A DNA stretch of 64,000 bases from JACTMI01 sp964618415. GTDB taxonomy: Bacteria; Acidobacteriota; Thermoanaerobaculia; Multivoradales; JAGPDF01. Of the stretch, positions 9,451 through 17,353 are shown in pieces. The translations under genes were made by a program, and so were the position numbers. The DNA lies in NCBI GenBank assembly GCA_964618415.1, contig CAZUAT010000005.1, positions 1 through 64,000 on the forward strand. Reading direction: 5' to 3'. Numbering within the stretch: position 1 is the first letter of the stretch; each line of letters begins with the position of its first letter. The notes beneath the pieces are model-generated. The model was not told the origin of the DNA. It searched no databases and saw nothing but the letters and a program-made list of their open reading frames with translations.

Positions 9451-10671
9451 GTGTCGTTCGCCGAGAACTTCCGGATCGCCCTGCGCGCCCTGCGGGCGAA
9501 CAAGATGCGGTCGATTCTCACCATGCTCGGCATCATCATCGGCGTGGCGTCTGTGATCGCCGTCGTGTCGATCGTCCAGGGCCTGCAGTTCATGATCACG
9601 CGCGAGCTGCAGGGTGTGGGCGCGACGTTCGTGGCGGTCGACCCGAAGTTCGAGTTCGGTCCGGCCGGCCTCTCGCGCCAAGTGCGGATGACCTGGGACG
9701 ACGGCCTGGCGATTCGCGATCAGGTGGCCGGCATCCGGGCGATCACGCCGATGATGTTCGGGCAGCAGACGGTCAAGTACCGCGACCGCCAGCACCGGCC
9801 GGACATCGTGATGGGGGTCAACGAACAGTGGCCCGAGATCGCCAACCACACGGTCGACCAGGGGCGGTTCTTCTCGCGGCTGGATCTCGACCATCGCCGC
9901 AAGGTGGTGGTGATCGGGCGCACGGTGGTCGACGAGTTGCGACTCGGCGACAATCCGGTGGGCAAGGAGATCTACGTCGGCTCGCTGCCGGTGACGGTGA
10001 TCGGGGTGATGGAGAAGCGCGGGCAGTCGCTGGGGCAGGACTCCGACGATCTGGTGTTCATTCCGCACCCGACTGCGCTCGGGCTGTTCGGCCGCGCGGC
10101 CGCCGACACGATCCGGATCCGGCTGCAGGCCGAGAGCGCCGACTCGGTCGGCCGAGTCAAGGACGAGATCACACAGCTGCTGCGCAAGCGACACAAGATC
10201 CCGGCCGGCGAGAAGGACGACTTCGAGGTGCAGGTCCAGGACGAGATCCTGGCCAGCATCGGCAGCGTGCTCGGGTACGTGACCGCGGTGGTCGGCGGCG
10301 TGGTGGGCATCGCTCTGCTGGTGGGCGGCATCGGGATCATGAACATCATGCTGGTCTCGGTCACCGAGCGGACGCGCGAGATCGGTGTCCGCAAGGCGGT
10401 CGGAGCGCGCCGGCAGGACATCCTGGTGCAGTTCCTGATCGAAGCGGTGACCCTGGCGCTGGTGGGAGGCGGAATCGGCCTCGGGATCGGGTACGGCATG
10501 GGCGCCGCCGTGGCCGTCGCCCTGCCCGGCGACTGGCCGAGCGCCCACGTCCCGGTTTGGGCGATCCTCGTCGCCGTGGGCTTCTCGGTCGCCGTCGGCG
10601 TCTTCTTCGGCATCTACCCGGCCGGCAAAGCCTCCCGCCTCGACCCGATCGAAGCCCTGCGGTACGAATAG
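9451..10671 (+). CDS. MacB-family ABC transporter permease (FtsX-like)
   Basis: Membrane subunit of a MacAB-type exporter, 406 residues. An N-terminal helix (MRSILTMLGIIIGVASVI, around residues 19-36) precedes a large periplasmic MacB core domain. The C-terminal half carries three more helices beginning at the conserved GGIGIMNIMLVSVTERTREIG segment and ending in SRLDPIEALRYE, the classical FtsX/MacB tail. The GTG start sits 3 bp behind the ATPase stop. MacB systems export peptides, toxins, lipoproteins or siderophores; the substrate here is unknown. The operon ends here, and tRNA-Leu on the opposite strand follows. Confidence 0.92.
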   Translation: MSFAENFRIALRALRANKMRSILTMLGIIIGVASVIAVVSIVQGLQFMITRELQGVGATFVAVDPKFEFGPAGLSRQVRMTWDDGLAIRDQVAGIRAITPMMFGQQTVKYRDRQHRPDIVMGVNEQWPEIANHTVDQGRFFSRLDLDHRRKVVVIGRTVVDELRLGDNPVGKEIYVGSLPVTVIGVMEKRGQSLGQDSDDLVFIPHPTALGLFGRAAADTIRIRLQAESADSVGRVKDEITQLLRKRHKIPAGEKDDFEVQVQDEILASIGSVLGYVTAVVGGVVGIALLVGGIGIMNIMLVSVTERTREIGVRKAVGARRQDILVQFLIEAVTLALVGGGIGLGIGYGMGAAVAVALPGDWPSAHVPVWAILVAVGFSVAVGVFFGIYPAGKASRLDPIEALRYE

Positions 10672-10692
10672 CCGTCGCCGGCGGGGAAGCGC

Positions 10693-10778
10693 TGGTGCCG
10701 GAGGCGAGGGTCGAACTCGCACGCCCTTTCGGACGGGGGATTTTGAGTCCCCTGCGTCTGCCATTCCGCCACTCCGGC
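10693..10778 (-). tRNA. tRNA-Leu(CAA)
   Basis: Read on the minus strand, acceptor arms GCCGGAG and CTCCGGC pair, and the anticodon stem GGGGA/TCCCC holds the loop CTCAAAA with anticodon CAA. A variable arm typical of class II tRNA-Leu and a GTTCGACCC T-arm follow. The 3' CCA is encoded. A TAGCAT at 10789-10794 on the minus strand is in the right place for a -10 box, but no good -35 is visible. Confidence 0.95.
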
Positions 10779-10883
10779 CCGGGCCGCGATGCTACTACGG
10801 GGCGAGGCCCCGGCAGGCCGGGGGAAGGGGCGGAGGGGAGGCTCCTGGGGCCCGACTTCTGCCGCAGTTGCGCTGTGAACCGC

Positions 10884-10912
10884 TTGACAATCGGGGCCGT
10901 TTCGGCTATCGT
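10884..10912 (+). promoter_or_regulatory. Consensus sigma-70-type promoter for carD
   Basis: TTGACA at 10884-10889, a 17-bp spacer and TATCGT at 10907-10912. The start codon of the CarD-family gene follows at 10980, giving a leader of roughly 60 nt. This is among the best promoter matches in the window and lies in the gap between the divergent tRNA-Leu and carD. Confidence 0.8.
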
Positions 10913-10979
10913 ACGTGGGCGGTGGCATTCGTCTCAACTTCTTTCTTCCGAGTCACTTAGAACGAAGGGAGCACGGCGC

Positions 10980-11492
10980 GTGACTTTCAAGGTCGGCCAG
11001 AAGGTCGTCTATCCCAATCATGGCGTAACGGTCGTCGAGGACATCGCGACCAGCTTCATCGATGGCGCCGAGCGGACCTGCTATCACCTGCGATTGCTGT
11101 CGAGCAATTCGAAGGTCATGGTCCCCAAGGACAACCTGGATCTCGTGGGGCTGCGGCCCCTGTGTGAGGTCAAGGAGATCCGCAACGTGCTCGGCATTCT
11201 CGAGAACGGCAGCTTCGACGCCCAGAAGGACTGGAAGGGGCGTTACAAGCAGAACGTCGAGAAGATGAAGACCGGTCGTATCACCGAGGTCGCCGAGGTC
11301 CTGAAGAACCTCAAGTTCGTGAGCCAGAAGAAGAGCCTGTCGTTCCGCGAGAAGAAGATGTACGAGCGGGCGCGGCACTTCATCGTCAGCGAAGTCGCTC
11401 ACGTCAAGGGCCTGACCGAGCGCGACGCCGAAGTCCAGGTCGAGAAGGCACTCTCCTCGAGCCTCGCCAAGCGGGCGCGCGTGGCGAGCTGA
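10980..11492 (+). CDS. CarD/CdnL-family RNA polymerase-binding regulator
   Basis: Small transcription factor of 170 residues. Its N-terminal Tudor-like CarD_TRCF domain (FKVGQKVVYPNHGV at the start) binds the RNA polymerase beta subunit and its helical C-terminal domain contacts promoter DNA near the -10 region. The second half is rich in Lys/Arg helices (SFREKKMYERAR), as expected. The frame is open upstream, but homology starts at the GTG at 10980, which has GAAGGGA at 10964-10970. In mycobacteria, myxobacteria and others such proteins stabilise open complexes at rRNA and growth genes. It is monocistronic by appearance, with its own strong promoter and a hairpin behind it. Confidence 0.9.
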   Translation: MTFKVGQKVVYPNHGVTVVEDIATSFIDGAERTCYHLRLLSSNSKVMVPKDNLDLVGLRPLCEVKEIRNVLGILENGSFDAQKDWKGRYKQNVEKMKTGRITEVAEVLKNLKFVSQKKSLSFREKKMYERARHFIVSEVAHVKGLTERDAEVQVEKALSSSLAKRARVAS

Positions 11493-11503
11493 CAGCGGCC
11501 TCC

Positions 11504-11537
11504 GGCCGGGCGGGCGGCAGACGCCGTCGGCCCGGCC
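11504..11537. terminator. GC-rich interrupted hairpin after carD
   Basis: GGCCGGGC at 11504-11511 pairs with GCCCGGCC at 11530-11537, with an inner CGGC/GCCG stem and a four-base loop. It begins 12 bp after the carD stop. A weak T-run follows, so termination is plausible but not certain. Confidence 0.4.
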
Positions 11538-11563
11538 AGTTCGGCCCCTCTGCTCCTCCCCTC

Positions 11564-12208
11564 ATGAATCGCGAGCACGGACTGGTCCTGCTGGTCGGAC
11601 TGTTGGTCGGGTTCCTGCTCGGCTACCTCGCCAAGGAACAGATGGACGGCGTGCAGCCGGCCCGACTCGCCGCCGCGACCGGGGTCGTGCCCGGCGGACC
11701 GAGCGGCCCAGCCGGCCCGGCCGGGCCGGACGCGGCCGGAGCCAACCCGATGGCCGAGGTCAATCGGCTCCAGCAGGCGATCGCCGCCAACCCTGAGGAC
11801 GCCGATTCGATCCTCCGCCTGGCGAACATGAGCTTCGACATCCAGCGCTGGGAACGCGCCGGCGAGCTGTACGAGCGCTATCTCGCGCTGCGGCCGGGCG
11901 ACCCCGACGTGCTGACCGACCTCGGCATTACCCGCCGGGCGCGTGGCGACTTCGACGGCGCGCTGGAGCTGTTCGCGCAGGCCCAGGGGATCGCTCCCGA
12001 TCACTGGCAGGCGCGCTTCAACGAGGTGATCGTGCGCGCGTTCGACCAGCGCGACCTGCCGGGCGCCAGCCGCGCCCTGGCCGAGCTCGAGGCGCGGCGG
12101 CCCGGCGATCCCGACGTGGCCCGGCTGGCCGAAGAGGTGCGGCGCCTGGGAGCGGCTCCGGCAGCCCCGACGGAACCCGGCGCAGCCGACAGCGCAGCGG
12201 CGAGATGA
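11564..12208 (+). CDS. Membrane-anchored TPR protein
   Basis: Protein of 214 residues with an uncleaved N-terminal membrane helix (residues about 6-23, LVLLVGLLVGFLLGYLA). A low-complexity Gly/Pro/Ala stretch (GPSGPAGPAGPD, about 48-60) follows, then three or so tetratricopeptide repeats, such as AGELYERYLALRPGDPDVLTDLG cited here as family-type and visible in part around residues 104-126. CcmH/NrfG-like scaffold proteins have this design, but no cytochrome-maturation genes are near. Its last 4 bp overlap priA (ATGA), so the two are co-translated. The specific function is unknown. Confidence 0.7.
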   Translation: MNREHGLVLLVGLLVGFLLGYLAKEQMDGVQPARLAAATGVVPGGPSGPAGPAGPDAAGANPMAEVNRLQQAIAANPEDADSILRLANMSFDIQRWERAGELYERYLALRPGDPDVLTDLGITRRARGDFDGALELFAQAQGIAPDHWQARFNEVIVRAFDQRDLPGASRALAELEARRPGDPDVARLAEEVRRLGAAPAAPTEPGAADSAAAR

Positions 12209-14640
12209 CCGAGGCGCCCGAGCGCGCCGGATTCCTCGAGGTTGCCGTCCCGCTCCCGCTGCCGGGCGCGCTGACCTACTCGATTCCCGCAGATCTCGAC
12301 GGACTGATCCGGCCCGGCCAGCGGGTGCGCGTGCCGGTCGGGCGCCGGACCCTGACCGGTCTGGCCCTGCGCCGGGTCGAGAGCCCGCCGGACGGCGTCA
12401 CGCCGCGCGACGTCGGCGGCCTGGCCGATCTCGAACCGGCGCTCACGCCCGACCTGCTCGAACTGGCCGAGTTCGTGAGTCGTTACTACCTGGCACCGAT
12501 CGGGGAGGTCATCGCCGCGCTTCTGCCTGCGGATCTTGCCCCCTGGGGCACCCGACGCGTCCGGCTGACCGACGCCGGCGCCCTGGCGCCGCCGCGTGAC
12601 GAATTCGAGCGGCGGCTGCGCGAGCTGCTGATGGAGGCCGATCGGCCGCTGCTCGCCGACCTGCGCCGGCGGATGCCGGACGATGCCGATTTCGGGCCGC
12701 GGGTCGAGGCGCTGGCGCGGGACGGGCGCCTCTCGCTTTCGGAGAACAGCGGCCGCGGCAGCCGCTTCGTCGCCGCGGTCGAGCGCGTGCCGGGCGACCT
12801 CACGGCGCAGCTCGAACGGGCCGGGCGGTCGCAACCGGCGCGCCGAGCGCTCGAGTACCTCGGCGCGATCGGACGCCCGGCGACCGTCGACGAGCTGGCC
12901 GCCGAGGCCGAGGTCAGCGCCGCCGTCGTGCGGCGCCTGGTCGGCCTGGGCCTGCTGCGGCGCTTTGCCCAGCCGGCGCGGCTCGACCTGGACCGCCACC
13001 GGCTCGCTCCGGTCGCGTCGCCGGAATTCGAACTCCGCCCCGACCAGCGCGCCGCGCTGGCGCGCATCACTGCTGCCGTCGCCACCGGCGAGTTCGGGCG
13101 TTTCCTGCTGCACGGCATGACCGGCTCGGGCAAGACCGAGGTCTACCTGCGGGCGGCCGAGGCAGCGCTGGCACAGGGGCGGTCGGCCCTGCTGCTGGTC
13201 CCGGAGATCGCTCTGGTGCCGGCGCTCGCACAGGGCGCCGCCGCCCGGTTCGGCGACCGACTCGCGGTGCTGCATTCCAACCTCTCGGCGGCCGAGCGAC
13301 AGCAGGAGTGGGAGCGGATCCGCGGCGGCAGCGCGCGGGTGGTCGTCGGACCGCGCTCGGCGGTCTTTGCGCCGCTTTCCGACCTCGGCCTCGTGGTGGT
13401 CGACGAAGAGCAGGACTCGGCCTACAAGCAGGACCAGGCACCGCGCTACCACGGGCGCGACCTCGCCCTGGTGCGCTGCCGCAGCGCCGGCGCGGTGGCG
13501 GTGCTGGCGTCGGCGACGCCGAGTCTGGAGAGCCGCCACGCGGCGCGGGCCGGGCGCCTCGAGCTGCTGCGGCTCACCGAGCGGGTGGGGCACGGCCGCC
13601 TGCCGGAGGGGGTCCTGGTCGATCTGCGCGCCGAACCGCGGGCGCGCAAGGCACAGGACCTGCTGTTCACCGAGACACTGCTCGCGCGGATGCGCGAGAC
13701 GATCGACGCCGGCGACCAGGTGATCCTGCTGCGCAATCGCCGCGGCTACGCGCCGATGCTGCTCTGCCGGGCGTGCGGGGAGGACTTTCGCTGCCCCGAC
13801 TGCGGGCTGGCGCGCACCTACCACCGCCGGGCCGGACGGCTGATCTGCCACTACTGCGGTTCGCACCTGCCGCCGCCGGCTGTCTGTCCCACCTGCCGCT
13901 CGGAGGCGCTCGAGCCGATCGGCGCCGGCACCGAGCGGGTGGAGGAGGAACTCGCCCGCCGCCTGCCCGGCGTCGAGGTCGACGTGCTCGACCGCGACGC
14001 CACGCGCCGCGTCGGCGGTGCGGCCGCCATCCTGGAACGATTCGGGCGGGGCGAGACGCGGGTTCTGATCGGCACCCAGATGCTCTCCAAGGGCCACCAT
14101 TTCCCGCGCGTCGCGCTCACCGCCGTGCTGTCGGCCGACGACTACCTCGGCTTCCCCGACTTCCGGGCGGTGGAGCGCACCTACGCGCTGCTCACCCAGC
14201 TGGCCGGCCGGGCGGGGAGGGGAGAGCGGCCCGGGCGAGTCGTGCTGCAGACGTTTCATCCCGATCACTATGCGATCCAGGCGGCGCTGCACCACGACGA
14301 CGAGGCGTTCGTCTCTCAGGAGATGCGCTACCGCGAGGTGTTCGGCTATCCGCCGTTCACTCGGATGGCGCTCATCCTGTCGCGTGATCGCCGCCGCGAA
14401 ACGGCCCTCGGCCGCCTGCGCGACGTCGCCCAGCAGCTCGAGCGGCGCGCGGCCGCCGACGGCCTGCGCATCACCGGCCCGGCTCCAGCGCCGTTCGAGC
14501 GCCTGCGGGGCCAGTGGCGTTTCCAGTGCATCGTGCGTGGCAGCTCGGGCGCTGCAGTGCGCGAAGCTGTCCGGGCGGCGGTGGCGGGCCAGCCGATCGG
14601 GGCGCTGCAGGTGGACATCGATCCCCAGCAACTGCTCTGA
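12205..14640 (+). CDS. priA: Primosomal replication restart helicase PriA
   Basis: 3'-to-5' superfamily 2 helicase that reloads DnaB at stalled forks, 811 residues. A DNA-binding N-terminal domain is followed by the helicase core: Walker A GMTGSGKTE around 304-312, DEEQ box at about 400-403, and later GTQMLSKGHHFP (motif V region) and QLAGRAGRG (motif VI). Between the two helicase lobes lies the PriA zinc insert, with CRACG, CPDC, CHYCG and CPTC pairs giving the eight expected cysteines. Length and domain order are normal. The ATG overlaps the upstream TPR gene by 4 bp. Confidence 0.96.
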   Translation: MTEAPERAGFLEVAVPLPLPGALTYSIPADLDGLIRPGQRVRVPVGRRTLTGLALRRVESPPDGVTPRDVGGLADLEPALTPDLLELAEFVSRYYLAPIGEVIAALLPADLAPWGTRRVRLTDAGALAPPRDEFERRLRELLMEADRPLLADLRRRMPDDADFGPRVEALARDGRLSLSENSGRGSRFVAAVERVPGDLTAQLERAGRSQPARRALEYLGAIGRPATVDELAAEAEVSAAVVRRLVGLGLLRRFAQPARLDLDRHRLAPVASPEFELRPDQRAALARITAAVATGEFGRFLLHGMTGSGKTEVYLRAAEAALAQGRSALLLVPEIALVPALAQGAAARFGDRLAVLHSNLSAAERQQEWERIRGGSARVVVGPRSAVFAPLSDLGLVVVDEEQDSAYKQDQAPRYHGRDLALVRCRSAGAVAVLASATPSLESRHAARAGRLELLRLTERVGHGRLPEGVLVDLRAEPRARKAQDLLFTETLLARMRETIDAGDQVILLRNRRGYAPMLLCRACGEDFRCPDCGLARTYHRRAGRLICHYCGSHLPPPAVCPTCRSEALEPIGAGTERVEEELARRLPGVEVDVLDRDATRRVGGAAAILERFGRGETRVLIGTQMLSKGHHFPRVALTAVLSADDYLGFPDFRAVERTYALLTQLAGRAGRGERPGRVVLQTFHPDHYAIQAALHHDDEAFVSQEMRYREVFGYPPFTRMALILSRDRRRETALGRLRDVAQQLERRAAADGLRITGPAPAPFERLRGQWRFQCIVRGSSGAAVREAVRAAVAGQPIGALQVDIDPQQLL

Positions 14641-14649
14641 GCCGGCGGT

Positions 14650-14679
14650 TTGACCGGTTTTCCGGGCCCCTGCTAAGGT
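14650..14679 (+). promoter_or_regulatory. Putative promoter of accA
   Basis: TTGACC at 14650-14655 and TAAGGT at 14674-14679 are separated by 18 bp. The accA ATG is only 10 bp after the -10 box, so transcription from here would give an almost leaderless mRNA. No Shine-Dalgarno sequence precedes the ATG, which fits. Confidence 0.45.
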
Positions 14680-14689
14680 CTCCGTTCGC

Positions 14690-15640
14690 ATGTCCGCCGA
14701 CGCCAACTTCGAAGAACCCCTGGTCGAACTCCGCCGCAGGATCGAGGAGCTCGAGGGGTATCCGGCCGGCAGCGGCCACGACCGCGAGCTGGCCACCCTG
14801 CGCCGGCAGCTGGGCGAGCGAACCCGCGAGATCTACGGGCAGCTGACCCGCTGGCAGAAGACCCTGGTCGCCCGGCACGCCGACCGGCCGTACACGCTCG
14901 ACTACATCGCGGCGCTCACCGAGGACTGGATCGAGCTGCACGGCGACCGCGCGTTCGCCGACGACGCGGCGATCGTCTCCGGCCTGGCCCGTTTCCGCGG
15001 CCGCTCGGTGGCGGTGATCGGGCACCAGAAGGGGCGCGGCACCCGCGAGCGGATCGCCCGCAACTTCGGCCAGCCACGGCCGGAGGGGTATCGCAAGGCG
15101 CTGCGGATCATGCGCCTGGCCGAGCGGTTCCGTCTGCCGATCCTCACCTTCGTCGACACGCCGGGCGCCTACCCGGGCATCGACGCCGAGGAGCGCGGCC
15201 AGGCGGAAGCGATCGCGCGGAACCTGATCGAAATGGCCGGCCTGCGGGTGCCGATCGTCGTGACGGTGACCGGGGAGGGGGGTAGCGGCGGCGCGCTGGC
15301 GCTCGGCGTGGGCGACCGGGTGCTGATGCTCGAGTACGGCGTCTACTCCGTCATCTCGCCCGAGGGCTGCGCGGCGATCCTGTGGAAGGATCAGGAGAAG
15401 AAGGCGGTGGCTGCCGACGCGATGAAGATCGCCGCCCCCGACTTGCTGGAACTCCGGGTGATCGACGAGATCGTGCGCGAGCCCGAGGGAGGGGCGCACA
15501 CCGATCCGGCCGCCGCGGCCGCCCTGGTCGGCGACGCGATCGAGCGCGCCCTCGTCGACCTCGAACGCCTGCCGATCGACCGCTTGCTCGACCTGCGCTA
15601 CCAGCGCTTCCGTTCGCTCGGCGTCTACGAGGCGTCCTGA
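14690..15640 (+). CDS. accA: Acetyl-CoA carboxylase carboxyltransferase subunit alpha
   Basis: Moves the carboxyl group from biotin to acetyl-CoA with AccD, the first step of fatty-acid synthesis. The 316 residues match the family length. A helical N-terminal segment with FEEPLVELRRRIEELE is followed by the crotonase-fold domain, with HGDRAFADD, the GEGGSGGALAL oxyanion glycine loop and the YSVISPEGCAAILWKD signature. It has no Shine-Dalgarno sequence and may be read as a near-leaderless message. The stop codon region abuts or overlaps the start of recJ. accD is not in the window. Confidence 0.95.
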   Translation: MSADANFEEPLVELRRRIEELEGYPAGSGHDRELATLRRQLGERTREIYGQLTRWQKTLVARHADRPYTLDYIAALTEDWIELHGDRAFADDAAIVSGLARFRGRSVAVIGHQKGRGTRERIARNFGQPRPEGYRKALRIMRLAERFRLPILTFVDTPGAYPGIDAEERGQAEAIARNLIEMAGLRVPIVVTVTGEGGSGGALALGVGDRVLMLEYGVYSVISPEGCAAILWKDQEKKAVAADAMKIAAPDLLELRVIDEIVREPEGGAHTDPAAAAALVGDAIERALVDLERLPIDRLLDLRYQRFRSLGVYEAS

Positions 15641-17343
15641 CTCCGTCGCACCGCAGGGGAGGCGCGGACGCGGAGTGGGTCGCGGCGTCGGTGCCGGAGG
15701 CGGCCGCCGTGCTGGAAGCGGGCGGCCTGCCTGTCGAACAGGCTCGGCTGCTGGCGCGGCGTGGCGTGCAGACCATCGAGGAGGCGCGCCGCTTTCTCGC
15801 TCCGACGCTCGAACAGCTCCTTCCGGGCAGCGAACTGGTGGGCTTCGACCGCAGCGTCGAACGGCTGGCCGACACCTGTCGCCGCGGGGAAACGGTTGCC
15901 ATCGTCGGTGACTACGACGTCGACGGCGTCTCGTCGACCGCTCTGCTGACCGCGGCGCTGCGCGTCTGCGGGGCCCGACCGGTGCCGCTGCTCGCGCAGC
16001 GCCACGCCGAAGGGTATGGCTTTCAGCCGGTCCACGCCGAACGGGCCGCAGACGCCGCAGCGACCGTCCTCGTCGCCGTCGACTGCGGCACCAACTCGCG
16101 GCCAGCAGTCGCCGCAGCGCGCGGGCGCGGGCTGGACTGCGTGGTGATCGATCACCACCTGCCGGACGGCGGCCCCCCGCTCGAGGCGATCCTGGTCAAC
16201 CCACACCAGGCCGGCTGCACCTATCCTTTTCGCCAGCTGGCGGCGGCGGGGCTGACGCTCAAGGTCGTCGCCGGCCTGCTCACGGCGCTGGGGCGCGAGG
16301 TGCCGTGGGAGTCGCTGCTGCGCATCGCCTGCCTCGGCACGATCGCGGACGTGGCACCCCTGGTGGGGGAGAACCGCGTCATCGTCGCGCTCGGGCTGCG
16401 GGCGCTCGGCAGCAGCCGCTCGCCGGGACTGCGCGCATTGCTCGCCAGCGCCGGGCTGCGGCCGCCGATCCAGGCCGCCGACGTCGGCTTCCGACTCGCC
16501 CCGCGCCTCAACGCGCCCGGCCGGCTCGGCACCGCGGACGAGGCGCTGGCGCTGCTGCTCGAGCGTGACCCGGCGCGGGCGCGCGAGCTGGCAGCAAGCC
16601 TGGAGCAGTGGAATCTGCGCCGCCAGGCACTGGAGCGCGAGGTCGTCGAGTCGGCGCGAGAGCGGCTCGCTGCCGACGACCGGCCAGGTCGCGGACCGGT
16701 GCTGGTCTGGTCCGAAGGGTGGAACCGCGGCGTGGTGGGAATCGCGGCGGCGCGTCTGGCGCGGCAGCTCGGACGCCCGACGGTGCTGCTGGCAGTCGAG
16801 GGAGAGAGCGCGACCGGGTCCGGCCGCAGCGTCGACGAGGTCGACCTGTACCGTCTGCTCGCTCCGTGGGCCGATCGGTTGGAGCGATTCGGTGGCCACG
16901 CCCGTGCCATCGGCATGACCGTCCGCGCCGATCTGCTGCCAGAGCTGGCGAGGGAGTGGGCGGCGCTCGAACTGCCGGCACCTGGCCCGCGTGCGCTCGA
17001 GTACGAGCTCGAGTTGGCGGCGCACGAGCTGACCGGAGAGCGACTCGCACGCATCGAGGCGCTCGCCCCGTTCGGGGCCGGCAACGAGGAGCCCATCGTC
17101 CGCCTGTCGGCGCTGCACGCTGCCGGCCCGCCGCGTCGGTTCGGCCAGGATCATGTCGCCGTGACGGTGGGAGCGGCTTCCGGGGGAGCCTCGGTCGAGC
17201 TCGTCGGGTGGGGTTGGGGAGAGCGCCTGCGTAGCGCCCCCGACGGCCCGTTTGACGTTCTGGTGCGCCTCGAGCGCGATTCCTGGCGCGGCGGCATGCG
17301 CGGGCGTCTCGAAGCCCTGCGTCCGAGCGCCTGCGCGCACTAG
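15637..17343 (+). CDS. recJ: Single-stranded-DNA-specific exonuclease RecJ
   Basis: 5'-to-3' exonuclease of the DHH superfamily, working in recombination and mismatch repair. Motif I is GDYDVDG (about residues 91-97 with this start) and the DHH motif is IDHHLPDGG (about 171-179), followed by the DHHA1 part with FGGHARAIG and the OB-like end. The start is unclear. No ATG, GTG or TTG lies between the accA stop and a GTG at 15691, yet recognisable family sequence (a Trp-containing N-terminal segment) begins before that GTG. A CTG at 15637, overlapping the accA stop as CTGA and preceded by GAGG, would include it. I give the CTG start; 15691 is the conventional alternative. Confidence 0.9.
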   Translation: MTPSHRRGGADAEWVAASVPEAAAVLEAGGLPVEQARLLARRGVQTIEEARRFLAPTLEQLLPGSELVGFDRSVERLADTCRRGETVAIVGDYDVDGVSSTALLTAALRVCGARPVPLLAQRHAEGYGFQPVHAERAADAAATVLVAVDCGTNSRPAVAAARGRGLDCVVIDHHLPDGGPPLEAILVNPHQAGCTYPFRQLAAAGLTLKVVAGLLTALGREVPWESLLRIACLGTIADVAPLVGENRVIVALGLRALGSSRSPGLRALLASAGLRPPIQAADVGFRLAPRLNAPGRLGTADEALALLLERDPARARELAASLEQWNLRRQALEREVVESARERLAADDRPGRGPVLVWSEGWNRGVVGIAAARLARQLGRPTVLLAVEGESATGSGRSVDEVDLYRLLAPWADRLERFGGHARAIGMTVRADLLPELAREWAALELPAPGPRALEYELELAAHELTGERLARIEALAPFGAGNEEPIVRLSALHAAGPPRRFGQDHVAVTVGAASGGASVELVGWGWGERLRSAPDGPFDVLVRLERDSWRGGMRGRLEALRPSACAH

Positions 17344-17353
17344 AATCGCCGGA

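Noticed and set aside
12001..14796. A 931-residue minus-strand open frame opposite priA
   Set aside because: Antisense shadow of priA; the sense strand carries all helicase and zinc motifs.
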